64,000 nucleotides of DNA from Citromicrobium bathyomarinum (lineage in GTDB: Bacteria > Pseudomonadota > Alphaproteobacteria > Sphingomonadales > Sphingomonadaceae): contig NZ_JAINWL010000001.1 of assembly GCF_021021475.1 (NCBI RefSeq), positions 620,001 through 684,000 on the forward strand, written 5' to 3'. The translations under genes were made by a program, and so were the position numbers. How positions within the stretch are numbered: the first letter of the stretch is position 1; each line of letters opens with the position of its first letter. This document shows positions 30,452 to 38,796 of the stretch, piece by piece. Under the pieces are notes generated by a model. The model was not told the DNA's origin, did no database searches, and saw nothing but the letters and a program-made list of their open reading frames with translations.

Positions 30452-30606
30452 GGGGCCACCGGCTAGGCCCGTGCGCGCGTGCGGGCAAAAGGAAATTGCT
30501 TCTCGGCAGCCAAGCCACACTGCGTGGCCAATCGGCAACGCGGGCACCGCGATGATCATCGGCCCGCTTGTCGCCGTGCCTCGTCGCCCGTATCGCATGG
30601 CCCGCA

Positions 30607-31902
30607 ATGACCCGAGCGCACGCGACCCGCGTTCCTGCAAGCGACGATCCCTTGCTGGCCTGCCTCGGCCTGACGCTGGGCTTTTTCCTGCTGTGCCTGT
30701 GGCGGCTGTGGCTGCCCAGCGGGCCCTACTTCGATGAAATCCATTACCTTCCTGCCGCGCGCGAGCTGCTGACAGGGTTCGACTATCGCAACCCGGAACA
30801 CCCGCCGCTGGGCAAGGAGATCATCGCGGCCGGTATCTGGCTGCTGGGCGACGGGCCGTGGGGCTGGCGGATCTTCTCCGCGCTGGCGGGCGCGCTCGCG
30901 CTGTTTGCCGGGATGCGCGCGCTGTGGCACGCGAGCCACAGCCGCGATGCGACGCTGGCCTATGGCGTGCTGCTGGCGACCGGCTTCCTGCTGTTCGTCC
31001 ACGCGCAGATCGCGATGCTGGACATCTTCATGGCGGCCTTCTTCCTCACCGCGCTGTGGCTGTTCGCGAGCGCCTGCCGCCAGCGCCGCGAACCGCGCGC
31101 GCGGCTGGACCTGATCGCGAGCGGGATCGCGCTGGGCCTGTCGATGGCAGCCAAGTGGAACGCCGTGCCGCTCGCCCCGCTCCTCGGCCTGTTCTTCCTC
31201 GCGATGCGGATTGATGCTGGCACCTCGCGCGAACGTTTCGCCGACGGGGATGCCAGCCCGGTGCGCGGGGTCTCGCTGGTCGAGGCGGCGCTGTGGCTGG
31301 GCGTGTTGCCGCTGACGGTTTACTCCGCGACCTTCTGGCCCGCCTTCCAGGTCGAGAACGGGCCGTTCGCAGGGATGGACCTGCTCGGCGCGCATATGCA
31401 CATGCTGGAATTGCAGGAGAGCGTGAAGGAAGCGCATCCCTACCAGTCGACCTGGGACCAGTGGGTGCTGAACACCCGCGCGATCTGGTACCTGTACGAG
31501 GTCACCGACGGCGCGCAGCGCGGGGTGATGCTGATCGGCAATCCGCTGACCATGTGGCTTGGGCTCATCGGAGCCGCATGGTGCGCCTTCGCCGCGCCGT
31601 TCCGGCGCCGGGCCGACGCGGCCTTTGCGGTGACGCTCTACGCGGCGAGCATCGGCTTCTGGATCGTCGCAGCCAAGCCGATCCAGTTCTACTACCACTA
31701 TTTCCTGCCCAGCTGCTTCCTGCTCGCCTGCCTGGCGCTGCTGCTCGCGCGGCTGCGCGCGACGGGGTTCGGCTGGGCCTACTGGGCAGTGCTGGCGGGC
31801 AGCGTGGGCGTGTTCGTCTATTTCTACCCGATCCTGAGCGCGGCGCAGCTGTGGGGCGAGCAGGCGTTCAACCAGTGGATGTGGCTGGCTGGGTGGCGTT
31901 AA
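30607..31902 (+). CDS. PMT-family (protein O-mannosyltransferase-like) glycosyltransferase
   Basis: A 431-aa inner-membrane GT39-type enzyme with about 9-10 membrane helices. The first periplasmic loop carries the conserved acidic pair: GPYFDEIHYLPAARELL, then NPEHPPLGKEIIAAGIWLLG. This is the PMT signature, in which Asp-Glu binds the polyprenyl-phosphate sugar. It ends with a QPFNQWMWLAGWR-type C-terminus. The partner GT2-GtrA protein is convergent next door. The acceptor, protein or glycan, is not known. Confidence 0.88.
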   Translation: MTRAHATRVPASDDPLLACLGLTLGFFLLCLWRLWLPSGPYFDEIHYLPAARELLTGFDYRNPEHPPLGKEIIAAGIWLLGDGPWGWRIFSALAGALALFAGMRALWHASHSRDATLAYGVLLATGFLLFVHAQIAMLDIFMAAFFLTALWLFASACRQRREPRARLDLIASGIALGLSMAAKWNAVPLAPLLGLFFLAMRIDAGTSRERFADGDASPVRGVSLVEAALWLGVLPLTVYSATFWPAFQVENGPFAGMDLLGAHMHMLELQESVKEAHPYQSTWDQWVLNTRAIWYLYEVTDGAQRGVMLIGNPLTMWLGLIGAAWCAFAAPFRRRADAAFAVTLYAASIGFWIVAAKPIQFYYHYFLPSCFLLACLALLLARLRATGFGWAYWAVLAGSVGVFVYFYPILSAAQLWGEQAFNQWMWLAGWR

Positions 31903-31998
31903 GGCCTCCTCCCGCTTGACGGAGAGCTCAGGTAGGCGTGTACCCAGGCTGACGCCGAAGAACCCCCTCCCCATGAAGAGGGCAGAACCGGCTGCCCT

Positions 31999-33087
31999 TT
32001 AGACCCGCCCCCACACAAACCGGTTCGACAGCGCGTAATTCCACACCGCGGCGACCACGATCCCAGCCAGCGCGGCGAGCAGCCAGTAGGTGCCGCGCGC
32101 CTGCAGCAGGCTGGCCAGCGCGACATTGGCCAGCGCTCCGACCGAGCAGGCCACGCAGAACACCGCCCAGCCGCGCAGCACGGCGGGCACGCTGCGTAAG
32201 CGCTGGTCGCGGTAGGTCAGCCAGTTGTTGAGCCAGAAATTGAAGCTCATCGCGGCAAAGGTCGCCAGCGCCTGCGCGGCGGTGAAGCCGCTGCCCAGCA
32301 TCCGGTAGACGACCGCCAGCACGCTCAGATGGACCAGCACGCCCGCCCCGCCGACCGTGCCGAACAGCGCGAAACGCGTGGGCACGATCCGGCCGAGATG
32401 CCGCTCGTACAGGCCGACCAGAAACTCGAACGCCACCGCCCGGTCGAGCTTGCTCTCCCCCGCTTGCCGCGCGGCGAAATGCATCGGCACCTCGGCCACC
32501 CGCAGCCGCTGGGGCGAGGCGGACAGGATGTCGAGCAGCACCTTGAACCCGATCCCCGACAGACGCGGGGCGAGCGCGCGCAGCCGTGCGGTCTCCATCG
32601 CGAAGAACCCGCTCATCGGGTCGCTCAGCTCGACCCCGGTTAGCATCCGCGCGAGCCGGTTGGCCAGCCGCGATCCGCGTTCGCGCCGCGCGCTGGGCAG
32701 GCCATCCGCGCTCGCCCCCTCGGCAAAGCGGGAGGCGACCACCAGGTCCGCCGCGCCGCCGCGCAGGTGTTCGAGCATGTGCGGGATCAGCGCGGGGTCG
32801 TGCTGCAGATCGGCATCCATCACCACGACCACGGGCGCGGCGGTGGCGCACGCGCCCTCGATCACCGCCGAGGCAAGTCCGCGCCGCCCGATCCGCTGGA
32901 TGATCCGGATCTTGCGGTTGTGGAGCGCGATCTCGCGCAGCGCATCGGCGGTGCCGTCGGTGCTGTCGTCGTCGACGAAGATCGCTTCCCAGCGCAGTTC
33001 CGCCAGTTCCGCGTCGAGCTTTTCGATCAGCGGGACGATATTGTCGCGCTCGTTGAGCGTGGGCAGGATGACCGCGATTTCAAGCAC
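31999..33087 (-). CDS. GT2 polyprenyl-phosphate glycosyltransferase fused to a GtrA domain
   Basis: A 362-aa protein. Residues 1-225 form a dolichyl-phosphate-mannose-synthase-like GT2 domain: ILPTLNERDNIVPLIEKL, VDDDSTDGTAD, MDADLQHDP and SRFAEGA. From about 230 a GtrA-type domain with four membrane helices follows (FALFGTVGGAGVLVHL ... WNYALSNRFVW). It would charge a polyprenyl phosphate with a sugar on the cytoplasmic side and help flip it. This would supply the PMT-type enzyme encoded convergently at 30607-31902. Confidence 0.9.
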   Translation of the reverse strand: MLEIAVILPTLNERDNIVPLIEKLDAELAELRWEAIFVDDDSTDGTADALREIALHNRKIRIIQRIGRRGLASAVIEGACATAAPVVVVMDADLQHDPALIPHMLEHLRGGAADLVVASRFAEGASADGLPSARRERGSRLANRLARMLTGVELSDPMSGFFAMETARLRALAPRLSGIGFKVLLDILSASPQRLRVAEVPMHFAARQAGESKLDRAVAFEFLVGLYERHLGRIVPTRFALFGTVGGAGVLVHLSVLAVVYRMLGSGFTAAQALATFAAMSFNFWLNNWLTYRDQRLRSVPAVLRGWAVFCVACSVGALANVALASLLQARGTYWLLAALAGIVVAAVWNYALSNRFVWGRV

Positions 33088-33115
33088 TCAGGTGTGACCC
33101 CCAATGGCCGAAAAG

Positions 33116-33712
33116 TCAGGCAATCCGCGCCAGCCGCTCCAGCAGCCGACCGCGCGCGGCCATAGCATCGCCATGCCGCTCGGCAAGCAGGTAGCGCTCA
33201 AGCGCGGGGCCGAGCGCACCCAGCGCGGCGAGCGTTTGCGGCAGATCGCCCGCCTCGGGCTTCATCCCGCCATAGCCAAGCTCGCGCAGCAGCAGCACCT
33301 CGTAGGAGAGCAGCGCGGGTGCCCAGCCGCGTGCGGAGGGCGCATGGCAGATCGCATCGAGCAATCCGCCCAGCGCATCGTAGAGGCTGGGATAGGGATT
33401 GCGCTCGGGCAGGGTCGAGGCGGTCAGCGCCGTGACCCACAAAATCGCAGCGGCGGGCAGCGGCTCGTTCAGCCACGGCGCGCGGCTGGTCACCAGCTCG
33501 ACCTTGCCGAAGGGCAGTTGGCTGGCCGAGCGTGCGCGGATATCCGCCTCCACGCTGTTGCCTGGGATCACGACGGGCCGCAGCCGCCGCCCCTGCCCAC
33601 CCGCGACATAGGCCGCGACCATCCCCGCCTCTTGCGTAAGCGCGCGCAGGATCACTGCATTCTCGCCATGCGGGCGCGCAGCGAGAACGATTGCGGGGGC
33701 CTTCAGCTGCAT
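33116..33712 (-). CDS. recO: DNA repair protein RecO
   Basis: A 198-aa RecO, shorter than the E. coli protein (242 aa). The OB-fold N-terminus has IVLAARPHGENAVILRALTQEAGMVAAYV and GRRLRPVVIPGN. The C-terminal helical region has LLSYEVLLLRELGYG. The zinc-finger cysteines found in some RecO proteins are absent. It loads RecA with RecR in gap repair. It lies just upstream (in coding direction) of the GT2-GtrA gene. Confidence 0.92.
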   Translation of the reverse strand: MQLKAPAIVLAARPHGENAVILRALTQEAGMVAAYVAGGQGRRLRPVVIPGNSVEADIRARSASQLPFGKVELVTSRAPWLNEPLPAAAILWVTALTASTLPERNPYPSLYDALGGLLDAICHAPSARGWAPALLSYEVLLLRELGYGGMKPEAGDLPQTLAALGALGPALERYLLAERHGDAMAARGRLLERLARIA

Positions 33713-33833
33713 GAGTTACCGGCGTACGCGCTGCGGCGGATTCGTGGTCGTATGGAGCGAGCGCCGAGCATCGGTGCGGACTAGCGGGTCGCTGCCGGTT
33801 TGGCGAGATTGTGCTGGCCTGAAGGTCGGTTGG

Positions 33834-33853
33834 GCCCCTGCCTGCGCAGGGGC
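33834..33853. repeat. Small intergenic palindrome
   Basis: The stem GCCCCTGC/GCAGGGGC encloses a 4-nt loop, between recO and the next gene. The wording is that of a common dispersed repeat in sphingomonads. It could act as a terminator stem but lacks a T-run. Confidence 0.5.
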
Positions 33854-33873
33854 GACGATCTGTTTCGCGAAGC

Positions 33874-34110
33874 CTACCCCGCCATTGCCTCATTCGACGC
33901 CTTGACCGCCATCGAGCGCGGGCGGGCCATCGACCAGTTGGCCTGCATCCGCACCTCCGGATTTGGCGCGCACCAGATTTCTCCGGTGGCGTCGATCGCG
34001 GTCACCCACAGCAGGTTGTGTTCCTGCCCGTAGTCGATGACGCCCAGCGCATAGCCGTCTCCCTTGCCCAGGACATGGAGCGGGATTGGGGGATCGAGTT
34101 GTGTGAACAT
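33874..34110 (-). CDS. Conserved hypothetical protein
   Basis: A 78-aa protein starting MFTQLDPPIPLHVLGKGDGY and containing FAVIDYGQEH-like sequence (GVIDYGQEHNLLWVTAIDATGEIWCAPNPEVR). The beta-rich pattern and the conserved Trp/Asn-Pro motif suggest a small folded protein. I have seen similar proteins of unknown function in sphingomonads. No signal peptide. Confidence 0.65.
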   Translation of the reverse strand: MFTQLDPPIPLHVLGKGDGYALGVIDYGQEHNLLWVTAIDATGEIWCAPNPEVRMQANWSMARPRSMAVKASNEAMAG

Positions 34111-34262
34111 GGCGCGACAACCTCTCTTGCAGCGAGAGAACGCACGCAAAGGCCGGGCGCACCCGATCCAACATTTCATAGATTTCGATGCAAAAGCGGT
34201 GGCTTACCGCCAGCGGGCGGAGTTACTTGCGTTTGCCTTCCAGCGCATCGAGCCGCGGCGCT

Positions 34263-34685
34263 TCAGCGCGTCGCAAACTGCTGATATTCGTCCAGCGCCT
34301 GCCAGCCGAGCCAGGGCTCGTCATGTTCCATCCAGATATGCGCGATCGGTCGCTCTCCCGGATCGTCGTCCAGGGTGGCGACGCGCAATACCAGCTGGTC
34401 GGAACCATCGAGCATGGCGGCCAGCTGACTGCCGCACACCGAACAGAACATGCGATGCTTGCCTGCGGAGGATTCGAACTGCGAGAGCCGGTTCTCCCCC
34501 CGGGTCCATCGAAACTGGTCACGGCGAACCCGGGCAACAGTTGCGAAGGGTGCCGAATGCGCTTTGCGGCATGTTCGGCAATGACAATGGCCGATCGGCC
34601 CATCGAGCCGGTCAAGCTCGAACCCGATAGCCCCGCAAAGGCAGCTCCCCCTCAGCGCGGGTTTTGCGTCCCGTGTTCCCGCCAC
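34263..34685 (-). CDS. GFA-family (Mss4-like) zinc protein
   Basis: A 140-aa protein with the glutathione-dependent formaldehyde-activating fold. Zinc ligands are CLCG near residue 16, CHCRTCRK near 34-41 and FCSVCGS near 80-86. Members bind zinc and in some cases help glutathione adduct formation; many have no known activity. It starts at a GTG and overlaps the end of the hydroxylase gene by 34 bp, so the two are probably co-transcribed. Confidence 0.88.
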   Translation of the reverse strand: MAGTRDAKPALRGSCLCGAIGFELDRLDGPIGHCHCRTCRKAHSAPFATVARVRRDQFRWTRGENRLSQFESSAGKHRMFCSVCGSQLAAMLDGSDQLVLRVATLDDDPGERPIAHIWMEHDEPWLGWQALDEYQQFATR

Positions 34686-35506
34686 ATCTCGACTCCCCTG
34701 TCTTGCACACTCGTGTCCTGTACATTCCGGTCGTGCGCAATGGCGTTCCGCGCATCACCGCCGTCTCGCGAGGTTACTTCGCGGAAGACCTCCTTGTAAC
34801 GCGGATGCTCGGTGCCCATCAACCGGTCCCACCAGGTAAAATAGAGGCCGAAATTGTGCCGGAAATGACCGGTGTGGTGCAGGTCGTGATGCGTGGTCGT
34901 GGTGAATTGATCGAGAACGACGTTGTCGACGGTAAACCTGGGGAGGATTTCAACGCCGGTGTGACCGAGCACGTTTCGGGTCAATGCGAAGATCACGAAG
35001 ACCTGCACGACAGCCACAGGCGTGCTGACGATCCCGAACCACAGCGGGAAGAACGCCGCATGTACGACCGCTTCCGGGATATCGAACGAATAGGAGGCAA
35101 ATGGCGTCGGGGTGACGGACTTGTGATGCGTGAGATGGAAACGCCTGAACACTTTGGGGTGATGAAACAGCCTATGGCTCCAGTAGAAATAGGCGTCATG
35201 CACCACCAGCATCAGCACGAATACGCCGGCGCATTCCAAAATCGTCGCCCGACCACTGGTGTCGAGATGCATCCAGCCCTGTGATGAGCCGATCAGAACA
35301 ATATACGCGCTAAGCGAGAAAACGACCAGACACACCAGCGACTGCCCGATCTCGCGGCGATAATCGTGCCACCCGATCCGTTGCCGACGGATCACCCTTC
35401 CGCGGAACCGAGTGCGGCCCACGGCGATGGCGAGCAGCCAGGCAGCGGTCGCAAACGCGAAATAAAGCGCCAAACGACCTTCGAAAACGAGCCAGAAATC
35501 AGACAA
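34652..35506 (-). CDS. Sterol desaturase/fatty acid hydroxylase family protein
   Basis: A 284-aa integral membrane diiron enzyme with about four helices. Histidine clusters are HDAYFYWSHRLFHH, RRFHLTHHKS and THHDLHHTGHFRHNFG, the standard set for the superfamily. Substrates range over sterols, carotenoids and fatty acids. Translation starts at a TTG with GGAGGTG 6-7 nt upstream. It faces away from the iron-oxidase operon across a shared AT-rich control region and may belong to the same pathway (inference). Confidence 0.9.
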   Translation of the reverse strand: MSDFWLVFEGRLALYFAFATAAWLLAIAVGRTRFRGRVIRRQRIGWHDYRREIGQSLVCLVVFSLSAYIVLIGSSQGWMHLDTSGRATILECAGVFVLMLVVHDAYFYWSHRLFHHPKVFRRFHLTHHKSVTPTPFASYSFDIPEAVVHAAFFPLWFGIVSTPVAVVQVFVIFALTRNVLGHTGVEILPRFTVDNVVLDQFTTTTHHDLHHTGHFRHNFGLYFTWWDRLMGTEHPRYKEVFREVTSRDGGDARNAIAHDRNVQDTSVQDRGVEMWREHGTQNPR

Positions 35507-35691
35507 ACCGGCACCTCCGATGTATTTTTCAGATCACAACCTCTCACTTCACCTAATCAAGAGCGCGCAATAAATATAATATAATTACCTCCGGAACGGT
35601 TGCTAAGTAACATTCATTATCGACTTTCTTGCTGTTGCCACCACCGAACCCGAACGCCAGCCTGTGGTCATTCGATCGGGGGGAGCATTCA
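35507..35691. promoter_or_regulatory. AT-rich divergent control region
   Basis: This 185-bp stretch separates the minus-strand hydroxylase and the plus-strand seven-gene operon. It contains an AT-rich core with TATAAT at 35575-35580 and an imperfect dyad GTTGCTAAGTAAC at 35599-35611. A convincing -35 was not found for either direction. A shared regulator of both units is possible but unproven. Confidence 0.5.
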
Positions 35692-36345
35692 ATGCAAGCT
35701 GAACAGGTGCGGTCGCTTCGCGCGACAGCGGATCGGGCGATCGAAGACTTCGCCGACAACAAGGTAATAAAGGCCATCAAGGCGGGCGAATGGACGCGTG
35801 CGGATTACCAGTCGTTACTTTTGACGATATTCCCGCAGGTCCATCAGGGCACAATGTCCTTTGCGCTGGCCGCGGGGAACTGCGCGACCCGGCATTCCGC
35901 CGTGCGCGAGTTTCTCGTCCACCACGCTGAAGAGGAAATGCTGCACTACCAGTGGATCGCCGACGACCTGCGCTCGATAGGCTATTGTGGCCCAGACCCG
36001 CGCACGCTTCTGCCCGGCCCGCATGTGCAGGCCTATATCGCCTTCAACTTCTACAACGCGCATCACTTTCCGCCGTCCCGCATCGCCAGCTCGCTGGTCC
36101 TTGAAGGGCTGGGTGCAGCGCTCAAGGCCGAAGACCTTCTGCCCTTCCTGGAGAAGGAGGGCCTGACGCCTGCGAATTTCTCCTTCTTCCTCTCTCACGC
36201 CACCACCGACAAGCAGCACATCCAGGATCTGTGGGACGTGATCGCCGAAATCGAGATCGACGACGAAGGGTTCGAGTGGTTCCTGCACGCATGCCGAACC
36301 GCCGGATTCTACTACAAGTCGATGTACGACAGCACGATCGACTAG
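35692..36345 (+). CDS. Heme-oxygenase-like diiron oxidase family protein
   Basis: A 217-aa all-helical protein of the iron-containing redox / PqqC-TenA fold. The ligand pattern fits heme-oxygenase-like diiron oxidases: EEEMLH (E80-E82, H85), a Glu in LVLEGLG (E138), and HATTDKQH (H169, D173, H176). Known members include UndA, SznF, BesC and CADD, which cleave C-C bonds or oxidise N in fatty or amino acids. The ATG at 35692 has GGGGGGAG upstream. It is the first gene of the operon. The substrate is unknown. Confidence 0.85.
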   Translation: MQAEQVRSLRATADRAIEDFADNKVIKAIKAGEWTRADYQSLLLTIFPQVHQGTMSFALAAGNCATRHSAVREFLVHHAEEEMLHYQWIADDLRSIGYCGPDPRTLLPGPHVQAYIAFNFYNAHHFPPSRIASSLVLEGLGAALKAEDLLPFLEKEGLTPANFSFFLSHATTDKQHIQDLWDVIAEIEIDDEGFEWFLHACRTAGFYYKSMYDSTID

Positions 36346-36356
36346 CGGGGGCGGCG

Positions 36357-37016
36357 ATGGATTTGCATCAGCAGGTGGAAACGATCGACGTGCGCATTCG
36401 CGAGGGCGCGTGCGCAGGCGAATTCGCCGCTGCCGTGCGCGAGCTGTGGCAGGACATTTATGTCGCCGAACTCGGCTGGGTCACCGGAGAGGCGATCCGT
36501 CACAACGACGAATACCACGAATACTCGACCTATGTGCTGATCGATCTGGTCCGCGACGGAGAGCCGATCATGCCGGTTGCCACGGCTCGGATCGTGGAGG
36601 ATTCGCAGCAAGGCCTTCCGATCGAGCGCTTCCTGCCACTCGGCCCGCTCAAGGAAGACCGGCACCTCATCGAAGTGCAGAAACTCATGGTCCGGCCCAG
36701 CTTCCGGTCGCGGCGGTTCCCCTCCGCCCCGCTTGGGCTGATGTCGCTGATCATGCAGCGCTCGATGCAGTTCGCGGTGACGAACAATGCATCGATGATC
36801 ATCGCCGATGTCTTCGACGATCCCCAAGTCAGCCCGATAGGCCCGCTCAGGCAGATCGGCTTCGAGCAGATCGGCGTACCTTTTGTCGACACCGAACTGG
36901 GATCGCCAGTGGCCAGCGTCGCAATGGCGATCAGCCGGGGCATGTTTTTGCGCTCGCTGGTCGGCGGTGCCGATACGACCATGCTGCGCTTTCTTCGCGG
37001 CGAACTCAGCCGGTGA
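36357..37016 (+). CDS. FeeM-like N-acyltransferase (GNAT/autoinducer-synthase fold)
   Basis: A 219-aa acyltransferase-like protein. The core reads LIDLVRDGEPIMPVATARIV, then LIEVQKLMVRPSFRSRRF and MIIADVFDDPQ, as in N-acyl amino acid synthases such as FeeM and the related LuxI fold, which use acyl-ACP donors. No LuxR gene is near. It follows the diiron oxidase by 11 bp. The likely reaction is attachment of a fatty acyl chain to an amine; donor and acceptor are not known. Confidence 0.72.
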   Translation: MDLHQQVETIDVRIREGACAGEFAAAVRELWQDIYVAELGWVTGEAIRHNDEYHEYSTYVLIDLVRDGEPIMPVATARIVEDSQQGLPIERFLPLGPLKEDRHLIEVQKLMVRPSFRSRRFPSAPLGLMSLIMQRSMQFAVTNNASMIIADVFDDPQVSPIGPLRQIGFEQIGVPFVDTELGSPVASVAMAISRGMFLRSLVGGADTTMLRFLRGELSR

Positions 37017-37056
37017 GAATGAACCGAGCCCTGTGGCTCCGACTTAGGAGGTTTCA

Positions 37057-37743
37057 ATGCCAAACGCGCTTTCGATCGGCCAGCCGGGTGATCCGCTCTA
37101 CGACGCGGTCGCCACGATATACGTCAATTTCTATCTCTCCGAACTGCGCATCATAGATCTGTGCGCCAGGTGGATACCAAGGCGGCATATCACGCGCGAG
37201 AAGTACTATCTGGTGCATCATGCCAACGACGAGGTTCGTCACGCCGAGCTCTTCAGGAAGGCGTTCGAAAACCTCGGGGGCACGATCGACGAAGCAGCAA
37301 TCGAAAAATACCAGGTCAGGGACATGGAGGATCGCTTCGACCGGCTGTTCCGGTCCGATGACGAGATCGAAGTGCTGATCGGCCTCAACATGTACGCCGA
37401 AGGCGTCCTCGCGATGATGGAATTGCGCCAGCTCGGAAAGAACGCCCCCGAACTGTTTCCAGATTTCCTGCAGATCGCCCAGGACGAGAAAACCCATCTG
37501 GCTTTCGGAGCGAAGGTGCTCGGCCGGATTCTGGAGGATGAGCCAGAACAGCGTCAACGCGCGACCGAGATCGCGCGCGGCTACCGGGAACATCTGGGCT
37601 CTTACCTGGCCACTACCGTATCCGACATGATCGATTTCGGGGTGTCGATCAGCGCACTGGACGAGGATTACCGGCAGCAGGCGATCGAACTCTACGAAGA
37701 GATCATGGACCGCATCAATATCGATGTGCGCCTGGTGCACTGA
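37057..37743 (+). CDS. Ferritin-like diiron protein
   Basis: A 228-aa four-helix-bundle protein. Metal ligands can be placed at E29, E59/H62 (DEVRHAE), E115 (AEGVLAMM) and E144/H147 (DEKTHLAFG), the E...ExxH...E...ExxH ferritin-like pattern. It could be an oxygenase or oxidase acting on a carrier-bound or small-molecule substrate, or an iron-storage-like protein. A strong AGGAGG precedes the ATG. It lies in the middle of the seven-gene operon. Confidence 0.8.
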   Translation: MPNALSIGQPGDPLYDAVATIYVNFYLSELRIIDLCARWIPRRHITREKYYLVHHANDEVRHAELFRKAFENLGGTIDEAAIEKYQVRDMEDRFDRLFRSDDEIEVLIGLNMYAEGVLAMMELRQLGKNAPELFPDFLQIAQDEKTHLAFGAKVLGRILEDEPEQRQRATEIARGYREHLGSYLATTVSDMIDFGVSISALDEDYRQQAIELYEEIMDRINIDVRLVH

Positions 37744-37791
37744 CGCATCGACGACACGCCGACGGGTTGGCCCCTTCATCCGGATAGCTTG

Positions 37792-38796
37792 ATGAACCAC
37801 GCAAACACCAGTCTTCCCGACCGCCAGCGCGAAGTCCGCGAATACCTGGGGCCGGACCGCGTGCGCGCGCTCCAGCGGCCGATCCGGGTGCTGGACTACG
37901 GCATGATCATTGCGCTTCCGGCGCTTTCGATCGCCGTTCTGGCAGCATGCTTCCTCGTCCAGTCGCCGGTCGCGCTGGTGCTTCTGACACTCGCGCAGGG
38001 CGCCATCTTCCAGCTGTTCGGGCTGCTGAATCACGAATTCTTCGTCCACCGCAAGGTCGGCGGGCGGTTTGGTCATGGCCTGTCCATGCTCTTCACAGCC
38101 CCGATCCAGCTCAGTGCGACACGCTACGCCGATGCCCACTGGGCACATCACGAGAACGTGGTCACGCCCGAGGATTCCGAAGCTTACAAGAGCGACATCG
38201 ACACCCGGCTCAAGCGGTATCTGTTTATGACCGCAATCGGCACCAAATGGGCCGCATCCGGCAAGATGGGCGTAGGACGCGCGCCCTATTTCGCGCTCCG
38301 TCGGCCCACCGCGAGGGCGATTTCACGCGCGCGCGTGGAGGCGACCTTGTCGGCGCTGATCCTGGTCGGTGCGGTTGTCGCGGCGTTCTTCGCACCCAAG
38401 GCGATTCTGTTCGGATATCTGCTGCCTTTGCTGCTGGTCCTGCCCGCACTCAATGCGATCCGCATCCTCATCGAACATGCCGAGATTCAGCCCGATAATC
38501 CGTTTTCGATCGCGTCTAGATTTCGCTGCGGTGTGTTCGAAGAGATCCTATTCCTGTTCGATTCGGGCGAATATCATCTGATCCATCATTTTCTGCCCAA
38601 TGTGCCGTTTTACCGGATGCGTACCGCACGCGCCGCGCTGCACGACTTTTTCGATAATCGCGATGTTCGCCGCACGCGTGGTTGGTGGCGCCTGCTGCGA
38701 TCCTGGTACTTGGGCAATCGCAGACACGGAACGTGGTGGTCCGCCCAAACCGCGCCAGTGGCAAAGTCCACCATCGTCGGAGGGCGGCAGGGATGA
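37792..38796 (+). CDS. Membrane fatty acid desaturase
   Basis: A 334-aa integral-membrane desaturase. Three histidine boxes are visible: HEFFVH (81-86), HWAHH (116-120) and HLIHH (262-266), plus a further EH at 229. Two hydrophobic hairpins separate them. Members insert double bonds or hydroxyls into acyl chains. The last four bases overlap the start of the next gene. An in-frame TTG three bases upstream is an alternative start. Confidence 0.88.
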   Translation: MNHANTSLPDRQREVREYLGPDRVRALQRPIRVLDYGMIIALPALSIAVLAACFLVQSPVALVLLTLAQGAIFQLFGLLNHEFFVHRKVGGRFGHGLSMLFTAPIQLSATRYADAHWAHHENVVTPEDSEAYKSDIDTRLKRYLFMTAIGTKWAASGKMGVGRAPYFALRRPTARAISRARVEATLSALILVGAVVAAFFAPKAILFGYLLPLLLVLPALNAIRILIEHAEIQPDNPFSIASRFRCGVFEEILFLFDSGEYHLIHHFLPNVPFYRMRTARAALHDFFDNRDVRRTRGWWRLLRSWYLGNRRHGTWWSAQTAPVAKSTIVGGRQG

